Below are positions 12,592-25,412 of a DNA stretch of 64,000 nt, piece by piece. This DNA is from Protula sp. h YS-2021 (lineage: Eukaryota; Annelida; Polychaeta; Sabellida; Serpulidae): positions 50,144,188 to 50,208,187 of the forward strand of contig OX457031.1 of the NCBI GenBank assembly GCA_949752745.1. The letters are read 5' to 3'. Positions within the stretch are counted from its first letter, which is position 1; the number at the start of each line of letters is the position of its first letter. The position numbers and the translations under genes were made by a program. The notes under the pieces are model-generated. The model was not told the origin of the DNA and did no database searches. It was given only the letters and a program-made list of their open reading frames with translations.

Positions 12592-12700
12592 AAAATGCTT
12601 GTCATAACAAAATTCTTGCCACAACAAAATGCTTGTCATAACAATATGCTTGTCACAACAAAATGCTTGCCACAACAAACTGTTTGTCACAACAAAATGC
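12592..12700. repeat. 18-bp tandem repeat
   Basis: About six imperfect copies of 'aaaatgcttgtcacaaca'. No coding signal. The stretch from 12700 to 13550 that follows holds nothing recognisable. Confidence 0.8.
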
Positions 12701-14663
12701 AACACAATAAGGCTCCAGAAATCTTATCTTAATCTTATTCACACCACCGCTGAATGTAATCTAATATAAATAAGCAAAAACTTTATCCTGTTATTGTTAT
12801 CAGTTAAATATAAATAAAACAACCGAAACACTTACTAGACGGTTTAAAAAACAAACAAAATGTAAAAAATAATATCCCAAATACTGTTACAGGCAACATG
12901 ATTCTCAAAGTTTAAAACTCATGAAAAACAAAACGCCGAAGGAATGTTTGAAAAAATTTATGATTTATAAGAGTCCGGGGCAGCAATCCATTCCTGGTAC
13001 AACATTGTTTGAGTTGAAGACAATCGATGAAGACAAAGAATGTAACGATTCGTGGAATTCAATAGAATAATGTGCTTTGAACACCTTAAATGTTACACTT
13101 TACTTGAGAAAAGGTTCCATCCAGTTAAGGGTCAGGCAAAAACTTCGCTCCTCTTCGTTCTGTGGACAGTGAAACCTGCATGAAAGCAAGCACTTGGAAA
13201 CCATTTTAACCAGAAATAAAGAAACTTTATTTATAATAGTAACGTGCAAGCGACAGTGATGCACCAAAACTACACCATGAAATAAAAAACAAATGATTTA
13301 CTGGGCAGTTGAATGGAACAGATGGTTTCTCTCTGTCGTCTTCGATCTTAATCATTCTTCCCTGAGGATAAAGTACATGCTTTATTCTCACGAATCTACG
13401 TCATTGATTTGGGAAAAAAGTAATCTTTTAGAATAAGTGTGTGATGAATAAATGTGTGATTACGCACGAAACAAACACTAAACAAGAACAGATAAGACAT
13501 ATGTCGCCATGTGTATAATTTAATGATTATTGTGCAAGCAAGAGAGCCAAACCCAGTGAACACTCGGCTTTCAGTACTCATATGAGAGACGCTACCCGGG
13601 GTAGGATGGGCGTAGGAAAAAATGGCACCGGAAAAAATGGCACTTTTGAACATACGGAAAACAATGGCACTTTGGTTTCTTACATTTTCTAATATTTTCT
13701 AATATGTGGAAGTTATGTCTGTTTGGTTGAGCGATAAGGACTGTTGTTCCTAAGCAATGCAGCTCCGGTTTGATTTCCAACACTTCCGGCCCGACGAGCC
13801 AAGTAAACAACGGGTAGCACCAGGGCGTGCGAACGTAGTCTGTCGGTGGCAGACCGAGACGGGGTGCCGGGCAGCCTCTCTGGGAATTGCCTTACTGTGG
13901 GAATTCTTCGGGGAGGGGAGGGGGGGGGATTGGAAGAGGGGAATAGTCCGGGGGGGAAGTTGGTTGGGGGGGGGGGGAGGGTTGTCCTAGACCCCAGATA
14001 AACATCTTTCTACTTTTCTCGACATCGGTCCAACGGCAGTAGAAAGACGTTTTTAGACTTCCATAAAAATTATCTTGGTTCCAAATTTCGATTTGAGAGA
14101 GTAATACGAGAGAGATATGTTTCTCGGAGAAAATAACAGTTTGGTAGAAACTAAACAATGACGTCTGTGTAGTGTTGCAATCACAAAACAATCAGCCTTT
14201 ACTTTGCAGAATCGTTGAGAATGATCGAGTTGTATAGACTGTTAGGGAGGCGGGGTGGTGGTGGTGGAGGGTACAAAGTAGTTGTATGTCGCCATGGATT
14301 AAACAAACCTTTAACGCGGAGTGCCAAGCTTCATATATACCTGGTTTTAGAATTACTTCAGAAAATGTCACCTCCTGCACGAGGAGTGTCAGATTTCATT
14401 GAGAACACCCATCTTCCAGTTATATGTGTTGTAACCAGATCGAATGACAGTGCAAATAAAGAATAAGATAGAGTGGGAAGGGTGTGTGTGGGGCCCCCTT
14501 TGTGTTGGATGCAGAATGCCGTTGTGAGAGAGTGGGAATGCGGAATAAAAATTACTCCCCCCCCCTCAATTTAACGAAATTGACAGTAGATCCCCAAAAT
14601 GATCCCCTTTCTCCATGATTTTTTCGCACTCTTGATAACGCACACACTTACCTGTAAATTACG

Positions 14664-15141
14664 AAAAACCAGAAAGCTCATTTCCTTCAAAGAAATTTCC
14701 ACATCACTTCCTTGGAAATTCATGGAATTTCCAAGAAGTTCCCTCTTGAACAAAGACCAGAAGGCTCATTTCTTTCCAAGAAATTTCCATAGAAATTCTT
14801 GGAAGTTCTCGGAAGTTCTACCGAAGTGAGGTGAGAACTTCTTGGAAGTTCCAAGAATTTCCTTGAAAATTCTCGGAAGTTCTTCCGTACTAAGATGAGA
14901 ACTTTTTGGAATTTCCATAGAAATTCTTGGAAGTTCTCGGAAGTTCTTTCGAAGTGAGGTGAGAACTACTTGGAAGTTCCAAGAATTTCCATTGAACTTC
15001 TTGAAAGGGACGTGGAAATTTCTTGGAAAGAAATGAGCCTTCTGGTCTTTGTTCAAAAGGGAACTTCTTGGAAATTCCATGAATTTCCAAGGAACTGATG
15101 TGGAAATTTCTTGGAAGGAAATGAGCTTTCTGGTCTTTCGT
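14664..15141. repeat. fold-back repeat 3 rich in TTCCAAGAA palindromes
   Basis: Arms of about 125 bp (14664-14788 and 15014-15141) are nearly exact inverted copies. The centre contains two direct repeats of about 75 bp ('ggaagttctcggaagttc' type) at 14787-14862 and 14918-14992. The open frames of up to 145 codons here follow from the repeat and are not genes. Confidence 0.85.
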
Positions 15142-15469
15142 AGTAAATGGACGTCGCAATGTTTACTGGTTAAGAGAAGGAAGGGAGAAATTCTTGAAAG
15201 CATTAGTGTGCTTACCTCCGTTTATAATTGGGGGGGGGGGGGAGGGGGTCAAATGATTGAGGTGAGGCTTGATGATAGAGAGTAGAATTATTGCTATTTT
15301 TTTGTAATTAATTTTATTTATCATTATTTTTTAGTTGCGTGACATATACAAGATTCGAGATAGCCAACAACAAAAAAATAGGTTTTTGATTCAAGAAATA
15401 GCTCTGAGTGTTTGACTGTATTCATGAAAATGACTGTTCCTCAGTTCCACAGTGAACTTTTACCTTTCC

Positions 15470-16215
15470 CGATTCCTGTCCAATGCCACTTTCCCGACGC
15501 CTATCAAATCTGGGGGTAAAGACGTTGTTTCGATGTTCATAAGCAACCCAATCAAAACGTTGGTCAGACATCGTCTACGTAATAAACATTTCAACGTGGA
15601 TTCAACGTCGATTTGAGGATGCGACGTCGACCCGACCAAACCACATTAAGTCTGGTTGTAATTTGTTCGTGGCTGGTCGAGAGAGATCAACGCCTTACCT
15701 CTTTAACACAGCGTTCAATAGAAGTTGCACAAGCAGCGTTGTTTAGAGGTTGTTTTTAGTCGCAACATAAACCACACTTTCTCCGATATAGATACAAATG
15801 TAGACTTCATGTATGAGAATTTCAGGAGCGCGCAAGTTTTTTCCCGTTTGATTTTATAAAATATTAATAGAAGTTGACTTCATACATATCCTGTGTTACC
15901 AGATGGCTCAAGGGCGGGGTGGGGGGTTGGGGGAACGGAGGGATGATCATGATACCTTATAATTGTCACTGGCCAGATGGCAACTCTAGAATAATGTTCT
16001 CTGAACGTCTGTGCAACATCGCTCTAACGACGTCTATGCAACTATCGACGTTCATTAGACGTCAGATAATCGACGTTGTTCTGACGTGGCAGGGACACGT
16101 TCTTCAACAATCAATCAACTTCAACAATCAATCAAAATCCGTCGTCATTTCGACGTCGTTTTCGACGTCTATTCAACGCTCATCCTACATTGGGTTCGCT
16201 AGGTTAATCTTCAAA
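15470..16215. repeat. ACGT-motif dispersed repeats
   Basis: Two dense blocks (15470-15770 and 15960-16215) of AACGTC, CGACGTC and TTCAACG motifs belong to the same family as the copy near 6.2 kb. No open frame of note. Confidence 0.5.
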
Positions 16216-16219
16216 AATC

Positions 16220-17502
16220 GATAATCGAAACTAGCTGCAGTTCAGGTGTGGTGAAAACAACATCTGAACAAGGAGCAACTCAGAATTCTATATTACATTA
16301 GAACCTTGAAATTGAGAATACTTTTGGGACTGATGAAACGTGATCTTAATTTCCACTTGCAAACTTCTTTTGCAACTGGGTATAACTTTGTAGTTTTTCT
16401 GGAAGTTTCTGCCTTTTTTATTTTTTCTTCTGTTTTTTACCGTTTGATGGTTTCCAGAAAACTGACAGAGTGAAATGAAATAGGGGATGACGAGGTCTCG
16501 GTAAATCGGCAATTGTTTTTTATCTCAGAGGTCAAGCTCAAGGTTAAATTGAGGTAAAATTTACTTCCACAAAGTGATTTCCAGAAAACTCCCAGTGTTT
16601 TAAGTCAGCGGAGCTTTATATTTGGTACACTAATAGACAATCATCAGGGCTCGGAGACACCGCAAATATTTGTTTACCTCAATAAGAGGTCGAAATATTT
16701 TTCAAAACGCCATAAAAAAGGTCAAGGTCTTAAACTGGACGTTAACTATAGTCTCGAAAACGGTTAGAGGTAGAGCGATTTTGAGCTTATTTTTGACACT
16801 CGCGGCTAAAACGAAGAATTGGTACTGCGTGACTTTGAGCCTCTTGGTAATAATTAAATACAAACATTTTCTTTAGTGGTTTCTGCAAGTTGGTCATTCA
16901 CTATCCAGCGGAATTCTGTCTACTTTTAATTTTATTTCTCTGTAGTGTGGCCGCATTGGAATTTGACTGGGAAAAAAGTGTCTGGTTTTCGGAGTGATCT
17001 CAGCTCTGAGTCTTGTCGCGAGGTTCTGTGTTATATAGCTTGTTGTTATTTATGGGTGCCATTTGTTTTGAGTTTACAAGAAATGCAGGTTCTCCTATTA
17101 ATTTACGCATCACCAGACTCGGGAAGGGTGGAGTACGATGTCTGGAAAGTCGTGGAGTTCGCAGACAAAGGCCGCACTAAAATGAAAAAAAAAAAAAAAC
17201 AAAAAACAAAAACAAAACAGAAACAAACAAAAAACAGTCGCTCCCAAAATTATACTCAATTCATTATGTCTGTTTCTAAAATTTGACAAAATCTTAAAAA
17301 CCTAATGTTTTGTGACGCTGTCAATCAAAAAGATTGTTGAAATTTTGAAATGATCATTTATTTTTACCTAATTCGAAAGGACTGCTGAATGTTTTCGTCG
17401 ATGTCGAAAGGTCATTGACTGTGGGGGAAAAGGGAGGGGCTTTCCTCTTCACGAATCCAAGCAAGTCGATTACGAGAAAGCACCCCTGTTGAGGCCTATG
17501 CA
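16220..17502. other. non-coding stretch
   Basis: No gene or clear repeat was supported; it contains poly-A/CAAAA tracts near 17190-17235. Confidence 0.5.
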
Positions 17503-17725
17503 TAAAACTAACGTTTTATTTCGTAAAACGAGCTTTTACGAGTAAAAGCGCAATTCGCGTTCTCCACTTTTAGATGGGTTTCCCTTTGGATAGATTTTCC
17601 ACACAATAGAAACTTTTTTCTCGCTAATAGAATGAACCCTATCCCGCCTTCCATCCAGCCAGCCAATGAGAATGCAGATAACACAAAGTGCTACGTCACT
17701 GAAGCTGTCAATCATTCCCTTTTAG
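17503..17725. repeat. DIRS 3' inverted terminal repeat
   Basis: Outer part 17503-17561 (ACGTTTTATTTCG...) plus 164 bp (17562-17725) shared in inverted form with the other end. Relative to the internal complementary region it carries an extra 10 bp (cttttacgag), a small duplication or later insertion. Confidence 0.88.
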
Positions 17726-17786
17726 CCCAAAATAGGTGGTGTCAACTCACCCAGGCTTGTAGGGGCTGGATGGGAGGGAGGATAGA

Positions 17787-17891
17787 CTAAAAGTGGAGAA
17801 CGCGAATTGCGCTTTTACTCGTTTTACGAAATAAAACGTTAGTTTTACTTCGCAAAAGCTTAGAATTCGCTTATCTCCACTTTTAGATGGG
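17787..17891. repeat. DIRS internal complementary region (circle-junction copy)
   Basis: Reads as the complement of the left outer end fused directly to the complement of the right outer end, meeting at 'cgttagttttacttcgc'. In the DIRS model this region templates completion of the circular intermediate. Its match to both ends fixes the element borders. Confidence 0.88.
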
Positions 17892-17899
17892 ACTAAAGT

Positions 17900-18990
17900 C
17901 CGGAGCAGGGGAGCCTGCCATTCTAAAGAAATTGCGTGAAAAAGGACGCGAATTGCAAATACTCGAAAGAGTTTTGCGAAATAAACTTGTTAGATGGGAT
18001 AGAATTGAAGTTAAATAAAATCCCAAATCTAAGAAAGTTTGCTTTATTTGATTTCCAAACAACCCTGATAGGGTAAAGGAGGGGAACCCTCCTTGCCCAT
18101 GAAGGGATCTGGTAACAAATAGAAAAAATTTTAAGTAACGGTGTCATAAAGTCTGAATAAACTTTATGCTGACTGACTGAGTATCCTTTACCATCCCCCT
18201 CCTGCCTCCCACTGGATGGATCCCGACCTGGGATACTCTAAGCTCTGAGTAGAAGATAACAATAATACTGATTTATTGTTTTTCCTTCTTAACAAAAAGA
18301 TCGTAACCTTGTAAAGGCTACCATGAAAAATAAACTTGACACAGCATAATTACAAGTGACCGTGTCTTACAAAAGCATGCTAAATATTCTAAGACCTTGG
18401 GTAAATGTTAGAACTGCTCTAAATCATTACCACTTAAAAACTTAAATTTTTTGCGAAATTGACTGGCAATTTCGAGAAAATTAGGTGACTAGAAGCTTAG
18501 AACACTCACAAACTTGGATTGGAATCAATCCTGGTGATAAAAATCACTAAATGCCGTTGATTTTACAACTAAGCCCATAATGGTACTATGGGCCTTGGTC
18601 ACATGGTCACTGTGACACAGACCCTTGATGACCTCTGGGCTCTCAGTAAGGCCCGGGACTGCGGGAACGCTGGGTCGGGGAGAACTGCGTCTCCCCCCCC
18701 CCTTTTTCCTTGAGTCAAGGAAATTTCTGAAGATAATGAGGCCAGGGTGTGGATCACAGTGATTATATGACACTAAATCAGTTCTAGGATAATTCGAGAA
18801 ACTAAAATCCGAAAAAACAGTCCGACGGTCTATACGGTAGCCGACGACGTGAAGTCGGCCGAACTGGGATAAGGGTATGTCCAGCGGGGTAGTGCACCGG
18901 TTATTTCTTGGGCTTGAAGTGGCTGGTAGCACGGTTCTTGACATAACCTCCCTTTTGCTTGCCCTTGCCTTTGGGTCTGGGCGTAGGCGA
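17900..18990. other. DIRS 3' non-coding region
   Basis: About 1.1 kb between the internal complementary region and the recombinase stop. A 139-codon minus-strand frame at 18525-18944 has no recognisable domain and is not called as a gene. Confidence 0.5.
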
Positions 18991-19008
18991 TCTGTAACAG
19001 ATTGACAA

Positions 19009-20343
19009 TTAGTTAGTAATGGTCGTCTCCGCAGCTATGAATGGGCCCAGAGAATAGAGGCCTGAGAGTTCATCTTGGGAGAAGTCTTTAAGATAATACT
19101 TAACGAAGGAATTGGGAGAAGCCCAGCAACCTGTTTTAAGTATATCCGACAACGACACATTACGTAGTGCTCTAAGCGAATTTGCCACCTGCCTGACTTG
19201 ATGGGCTTTCACTTTTAACTCTGACTGAAGGACTGTGTCTGATTGTGCTTCGTCATACGCTGTCATAATGACCCCTTTTATGTAGTTTGAAATAGATTGC
19301 TTAGAGAGGTCTTTATTGAACTTGGGCATATAGGAGATAATAAGGGCTTTTTGATTTTTTGACCTATATACCTCCGAAAGTTCTAAGTATAGACGTAAGG
19401 CTTTGACGGGACACAAGGAGACTAAGTCCTCAGAGATCTGTTCCTCTGGTAGGGATGGTAAGTTGATGTGACTGAAAGTGCCCATCCCATGAGTAATGAT
19501 GTGGGTTTTGCCCATGAAGCCGGCCCTGGGGACGAGAGTGATGTTTTTCCACTCCCCGTTCTCTTTGCTTACCGTCCTGTCTAGGGCGTGTATTTCGCTC
19601 CTCCTTTTGCCGGAAGCGAGGGCTAGCAAGAAAGTAAACCTTACCGTAGCATTTTTGGCTGAGATTACATCGTTCCCAAAAATGTCCGGGCGCTGAAGGT
19701 ACCTCAGTACTAGGGACAGATCCCATTGTGCGACGTTCGATGGAGTAGGGGGAGAGTTTACCTTGAAATGACGAATCAATTGAGAGATAGACGTGTCATC
19801 CCCTGGGTCATAGCCCTTAGAGGCCTTGAGCCTGGAGCCTATGGCTGCTCTATAACCTTCAATGGAGCTTACCTTTAAACCTTCGTTTGTGAATAGGTGA
19901 TCTAAAAAATCTGCTATCACTGAAGGAGAGGCCTGGAATGGGTCTAGCTTAGACTTATTACACCAGGATGCGAATTTGTTCCATTGAGACCTGTACACCT
20001 TGGCAGTAGATTGTTTGTGGCTGTTTACTATTTTATCTACTATGTTCTGTGAGAAGCCTTTCTTTTTTAGGAAGGACTGGTCAGGCACCAAAGGTGTAGG
20101 TTCAATAGGTGAGGGGCTGGGTGAAAATGATGCCAATGGGGTTGGAATAGGATTTCTCTGTGGCACGGGATTGGAATCGTCTTGACTATCTTGCACCTGA
20201 GGAGCAAGGTAAACCAAGGGGCCTCCGGCATCCGCGGGGCTACCAGTAGCAGGGCTCGTGGGCCCAAGTCCAGTACCCGTTGTAGTACCTGGGAGAGGAT
20301 TGCCTGTGGTGGGAAGGCATAGAGTACCTCTTGCAGTGGCCAT
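19009..20343 (-). CDS. DIRS tyrosine recombinase (YR)
   Basis: Catalyses integration of the circular element. An N-terminal SAM-like core-binding region (from about FLKKKGFSQNIVDKIVNSHK) precedes the catalytic domain, with conserved arginine in LASGKRRSEIHAL, the HxxR box in AHQVRQVANSLRA and nucleophile tyrosine in NSFVKYYLKDF. The frame is open far upstream (to 21678), but that part is the RT gene read in the wrong frame. I set the start at the ATG at 20343, which overlaps the end of the RNase H frame, as is common in DIRS elements. This part appears intact. Confidence 0.85.
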   Translation of the reverse strand: MATARGTLCLPTTGNPLPGTTTGTGLGPTSPATGSPADAGGPLVYLAPQVQDSQDDSNPVPQRNPIPTPLASFSPSPSPIEPTPLVPDQSFLKKKGFSQNIVDKIVNSHKQSTAKVYRSQWNKFASWCNKSKLDPFQASPSVIADFLDHLFTNEGLKVSSIEGYRAAIGSRLKASKGYDPGDDTSISQLIRHFKVNSPPTPSNVAQWDLSLVLRYLQRPDIFGNDVISAKNATVRFTFLLALASGKRRSEIHALDRTVSKENGEWKNITLVPRAGFMGKTHIITHGMGTFSHINLPSLPEEQISEDLVSLCPVKALRLYLELSEVYRSKNQKALIISYMPKFNKDLSKQSISNYIKGVIMTAYDEAQSDTVLQSELKVKAHQVRQVANSLRALRNVSLSDILKTGCWASPNSFVKYYLKDFSQDELSGLYSLGPFIAAETTITN

Positions 20344-22017
20344 GGACAGCTGAGGGCATCTATTGCCCACGCTGCTTGGTCCGGGCATGGAGAGACATAC
20401 CTGGGTAGACGTGTTGTTACTGCATTGGCAAACAGGTCTAGCGTTGGGGGCCCCCATGGTGACTGGATCGTCACCCACTGAAAGGACTGGGGGGCTAGGC
20501 ACCACTCCGTGTGGATTACCTGGCCTACTCTGGAAGCTAAATCGGCCAGTACATTGAGTTTTCCCGCCAAATGACGCGCTGAGAGGGTGATTTGGGATTG
20601 GCGAGCTAAAGATAGGATCTTGTAGGTCAATATTGATAGAGGGAGGGATCTGGTCCCCCCTTGCCTGTTTAAATATGCCACGGCTGTTGAGTTGTCTAGG
20701 AGAAACAGAACACTCCTGCCTTGGAGTCGGTCGGACAGTCTGTTCAGTGCTATCCACACGACCCGTAGTTCCAGCCAGTTTATGTGGTACTTTTTGAAAG
20801 AGGGGGGCCATTTGCCCTTCCACATCTGGCGTTGGCAATGTATACCCCATCCCCCTTGGGATGCATCCGTTTGGAGTTCTATTTCCGGGGGTGGGGGATG
20901 GAAGGGTGTGCCCTCGTTTAAGATTTGTGGATTGGTCCACCAGGATAGGGAGGCCAGGGCAGCCTGTGACACGGTCATTTTTGCCTGAGGGTGCCTCCCC
21001 TGTCTGAGGGCCCTCCTTACCTGTCTTTGGAAAGGTCTGTAATGTAAGCGGCCCAGGGGAACTGTCCGTTCCGTGGCCACTAAGAGACCTAGCAAGGACT
21101 CCATGGGATGCAGTCTTACCTTTTTTCCTGCCTGAATCCCTCGTATGCCCTGCGTGATCTTTTGCTGCCTTTCTGTTGTAGGAAAAGCTCTCGCACTTAC
21201 CAGATCCCACCTTTCCCCCAGAAAGACGATGTCTTGCTTGGGTGCTAGTTCCGATTTGGGGAGATTGACCACTAAACCTACCTGTAAGGCTTTGCGCACT
21301 AGTGCAAGGGTCTGGAGGTGGGCCGTGCCCTTGTCTGTGTGTGCCAGAAACCAATCGTCCAGGTACTGGAACACGAGCATACCTTCTAACCTGGCCCATG
21401 CTTTGAGTACTTTCATAATTTTTGAGAATACGTACGGGGCCGTGGAGAGGCCGAAAGGGAGTGCCCGAAACCAGAATCGTTTTGAGCCTATTTGAAAGGC
21501 TAGAAACTTTCTCGCTGATCGATGCATTGGAATGTGGAGATAGGCGTCTGAAAGGTCTATGGATGTGCCCCACATCCCTTCCTGCAAGCTTTCCTTTATG
21601 ACCTGAGCGGTGTCCATTTGAAAGGAGGTTACCTGCAGGAAGTCGTTTAGGGCTGACAGATCTATGACCAATCTCCAACCCCCCCCGATTTTTTGGGAAC
21701 CAAGAAAACCCTGCTGAAAAATACTGGTTGGTTTTCTGGCACTTCTTCCACCGCCCTTTTTTCTTGTAGACTTACGAGTACTTCCTGTAGGGCTACATCC
21801 CTTTCTGAGTCCCGCGGGTAGGAGGTGACAAGGGAGTGAGGGGCCTTGTGGGCAAGGGGGATAGACGGTGGAAGGCCCCCCCCTCCCGCTTGAACGGTAG
21901 GGGATAACCGACCTTCAACCATCTGACCACGCGGCGGGGGGCTCCCATTTCTGCCCATTTCTGCCAAAATTTGCCTAGCCTTCCTCCTACGGGAAAGGAT
22001 GCGTTCAAGGCTAACAA
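20067..22017 (-). pseudogene. DIRS reverse transcriptase-RNase H, frameshifted
   Basis: Copies element RNA. The N-terminal part (PVGGRLGKFWQKW, 22017 to about 21890) is in one frame; the next part (NQPVFFSRVFLVPKKSGG) is in a second; the rest, from 21671 on, is in a third. RT motifs include VIDLSALND, LPFGLSTAPYVFSK and the catalytic YLDD (FQYLDDWF). RNase H shows TDASQGGWGIHC, LELRVVWIAL, DNSTAVAYLN and LADLASR. The two frame changes fall at runs of 7-8 C/G (near 21880 and 21680), so real decay and homopolymer miscounts both remain possible. Confidence 0.88.
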
Positions 22018-22093
22018 ATTTTCTAAGTTTTCTGAGTTTAGAAAAGTATCGCCAGGAGACCAGGGAGTCTCTAGGCGGTACTTTGGTTGGCTG

Positions 22094-24315
22094 CTACCTG
22101 TTAGGTTGTGCTGACTGCCCCTCCGTCTTGGTGCCGTTGTTTGGCTTCTGTTTCTTGGGAGGAGGAGGCTGTGACTGCGTGCTGGGTCTCGCTTGATCCA
22201 CGGGCTGCCTGTATGGTCTCTTGCGTTTTGGCGGGTGCCGGAAAGACGCTCGTGACATACGAGACATGAGTGCGTAGTCCTGCGAGAGAGAGCGGCTTTC
22301 TTGGTTCACACGTTCCACCTCCGCCGGGGGAAAGAGTTCTTTCTGTCCAAGGATGGGCGCATGCCGCAGGTCTCTCAGTCCCTTCACGCTAGACCAGCAG
22401 TGCTGGAGAAACGCATCCCGCCGGAGGAATACCATGGAGGTCATGAGGAAGGTGGACAGTTTGACTACATCTCTAGTCGCTAGAGCGAGGCATTCCAGAA
22501 GTTTCAAGGCCACCGGATCGTCGAGGTGTAGGCCCTCCCAGCGTGTCTTTAAGGCTTTCAGGGTGTGGTCCTGGAAAGACATGATATTGAGTATGTGACG
22601 GGAGGAAGACTCGATGGTCCTGGCATCCTTCTCTACTAATGGGATGTCCGAATCGCTCCTAACCGATGGCATCCAAACTGTCCTCTTCGCCGGCTGTTCG
22701 AGTGCCTCCAGGGGTACTAAGTCATCAGAGGACCTGTACGGGCCCGGTCTCACTGCACAGTGCTTAGATGCGTGAAAGCGGGAGAGAGTGCGGCCCTCGC
22801 TGGCGTCAAGCTTCTTAAACTCTTTGGTACGGACTGTAATAGCGTTGGCAATCCCTTCACTGGTCGAGAGTGCTACAAACGAGTCCTGCGGGGGCAACAG
22901 TGTCTGTGAGGTCATTCTTATGGGGGAATCTTCCTTGTCGAGACCTGGCGACCCAAAGGTGACGTTAGCCAGCCGCGCAATTTCTTTGACAGCATCCCTG
23001 AACGGCACATCCTCGGGGGCTATGGTAGATGACGCTCCCGAGGGTGTGGGCTCTTCACTGCGGGGGGTGAGGTCCGGCGGAGAGGGGGTTCTGATGGGGC
23101 GTCTGCCTGCTGCCGCCGGATCTTTCCAGAGCCTCTGACCGCTACCCGGAGATCTAATGTAATCCATCTCTCGCAAGGGGAGGCGGAAGTGGGCAGAGGG
23201 GGGTTGTCATCTGTCGTCCCCTCCGACTCCTCGCCCTCGGACTCTTGCTCCTCCGAATCCCGACCACTGTCGTTCCCTGGCTGTTCTGCGGATGGATCAG
23301 TCGGTACTTCCCCGGAAGGTGTGTATATTTCCCGTTCTCTGTTGAGAGGGACAGCCGAGAGGGGCGATGTAACCGATTGCAGGTCGTCATCATCCTCTTG
23401 AATCAATCTCGACGCCTGTCCCAACGGTGGGATCTCCGAGGAATCCTCATCACTAGCTGAGCCCGACTCTGCCAGTGTATTTCGACGTGCCAGCAGGGGG
23501 GGTGGGTGCGGGGAGGAAGCGCGGTCCTCTGGGGGACGAGAGATCGTGGCCTATGGCTTATGGCGTTTTCTCGGAATCGGCGTAGATTCCTGGTTCTGGA
23601 GACGCAATTGTAACTCTTGTAGTTGTTTCTGCATTTGAGTTTGTAACGCTAAAAAGGCTGAAAACTCCCCTGCCAGGTTTGGAGATTGGGTAGAGGGAGA
23701 TGGCTCGATCTGTGCTGGGATCCCCAACTGACCAGCCGCCGTTGTAAACGAGGCTCCCGACGCCGTATGAGTGACCGTCACTAGCTCCGGGGACTGAGAC
23801 TTTGGTTGGATTTCAGACTCTGGAGGAATCGCCACTGTGGGGGGAGAAGATGCCCACGCTCTCCGCAGCACTTCTCGTTCCCCTCCCTCAGGGATATCCA
23901 CCTCGGCTACCGTTTCTGCAAAGGCCTTGGTTTTGAGTTTCTTGGCTTTTTTGCCTGTCACGGGCACGTCAGACTCCGAACCTAAGTCTATCCTAACCGG
24001 GGTGGAGACTTGATCCAGGATAACTGAGTTGGCTTTCCTCATTGTCTCTTCAACAAAGTCCTGGGTGATAAACGGCGTAGAGGAGAGAATACGACGGCGA
24101 TCCCGTCTACGGTCGTTTCGTGCCCTGTTCTTATAAATCAGTTTCCAGTCGTCTGATGTGAGATCCTGGCACTCTGGGCACGTATTGAGTTCGTCACAGA
24201 GGGGCAACCCACTATTCCTCCGACACCGATCGCACACCGTATGAGGATTCCGCGCAGAGGGATGGTGGGGACACTGCAGTAGCTTAGGAGGCGAGCGCAG
24301 GGTGGCCTCTGTCAT
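22094..24315 (-). pseudogene. DIRS gag-like ORF with one in-frame stop and a frameshift
   Basis: Likely the nucleic-acid-binding structural protein. The start ATG at 24315 precedes a Cys-rich motif (CDRC...LPLC...CPEC) that is a putative zinc-binding region, then Arg-rich (RRDRRR) and Pro/Ser-rich segments. The frame stops at TAG 23551-23553 but stays open in the same frame to about 23165, through an acidic tract. A frame change near 23165 then leads to the C-terminal 360-codon block ending at 22094. The ATG is preceded by a pyrimidine tract ending TTTCAG, which could be a 3' splice site. Identity as gag rests mainly on position and composition. Confidence 0.65.
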
Positions 24316-24399
24316 ATCTGAAAGACAAGCAGAAAAGAAGCCATAAGTGACTGCAACAGGATTCTGCAAGTAGACATATATATAACGCAACACTGACGG

Positions 24400-24454
24400 A
24401 GTTACTGCGACTTAAACAAGTGACCGAGCGTTGCTGGTGTTAATCACCTCTTTT

Positions 24455-24488
<34 letters not shown>

Positions 24489-25412
24489 TGAACCAGAATA
24501 AATTCTGACTCTCTGACCGAAAGCAATGCTTTAAGGCGCTTTCTAGCTGCTTTCTAGGGAGGGGGGCCATAATGGGCACAATTTATGGGCCCCAGTACCA
24601 TAATCCCGACGTGGGCCTCGATCCCGTGACCAAAAGAGGCTTCAGGCCAGATCCCCACATGGGTCTCGGTACTTAGTCCCGTGCCCATGACGGTCCCTGT
24701 CAGGGGAAAGAACCCGTTACGGGCCTAAGTCCCCGGTACCGCGACCAAGATGGGACTTGGGGGGGGCGAAATGGTCCCTGCCCGTCACGGAATCTCCAAT
24801 CCCATAGCCCACAAGGCTAAGATGGGATCGGTGCACCGCGTACGGCACGGGATAGCCATAACGGTCCCCTGCGGTCCCCGAGTGGGTATCGACGCCAAAA
24901 AACGCCGGAAAACCGCTAGAAAACGCCGAAAAGCATTTCTACCTCCTGAACTGGGGTCAGAAAAACACCACTGCTGGTAGACGACTGACCAGTTCCAAGG
25001 AGTAATAGCCAAACCCATGCCTGGTCATACCGCGATGACACAGACACCAGGCAAGGCCTAGAGTCTTAGCAGGCACAGCAGACTGAAAAGACTCAAACAA
25101 CTCCTAGAAGCTGTGTGCTGGAAACTAGTAATAGATTCGATCCTGTAGACTTCTGTGGAGAAGAGAGGCACACTTCTCGGGACTGGGGAAAGTGTCACCG
25201 TTCCGTGTAAACTCACCAACTACCTGACCGAAGTACAAGATGCTAAAATCCTTGCTTAATCGTGGGCTAAATTAATCCACACAAATACACAAGCAATATT
25301 AGTCCTTTAGATAAGAAATAAAGCCACTAAAGGCAAATTCGCACCTTGAACTAGATCCCTTTTTCCAAAAAATTGCGGAGCACACAGAATGGCGTGTGTT
25401 GACAACGCCACA
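24400..25412. other. DIRS 5' non-coding region
   Basis: Contains a T run at about 24451-24485 and a GC-rich tract (24540-24960) with repeated 'cccgtgaccaagatggg'-like words. No domain was recognised in the short frames. Confidence 0.5.

Noticed and set aside
14766..15203. 145-codon frame with repeated FPRSSLLNKDQKAHFFPRN
   Set aside because: Lies inside fold-back repeat 3 and its inverted partner gives an equivalent frame on the other strand.
18525..18944. 139-codon minus-strand ORF in the DIRS 3' region
   Set aside because: Low-complexity composition, no domain, and DIRS elements have no further gene here.
20344..21678. N-terminal half of the 889-codon frame ending at 19009
   Set aside because: It is the RT-RNase H coding sequence read in another frame; only the part after about 20343 has recombinase features.
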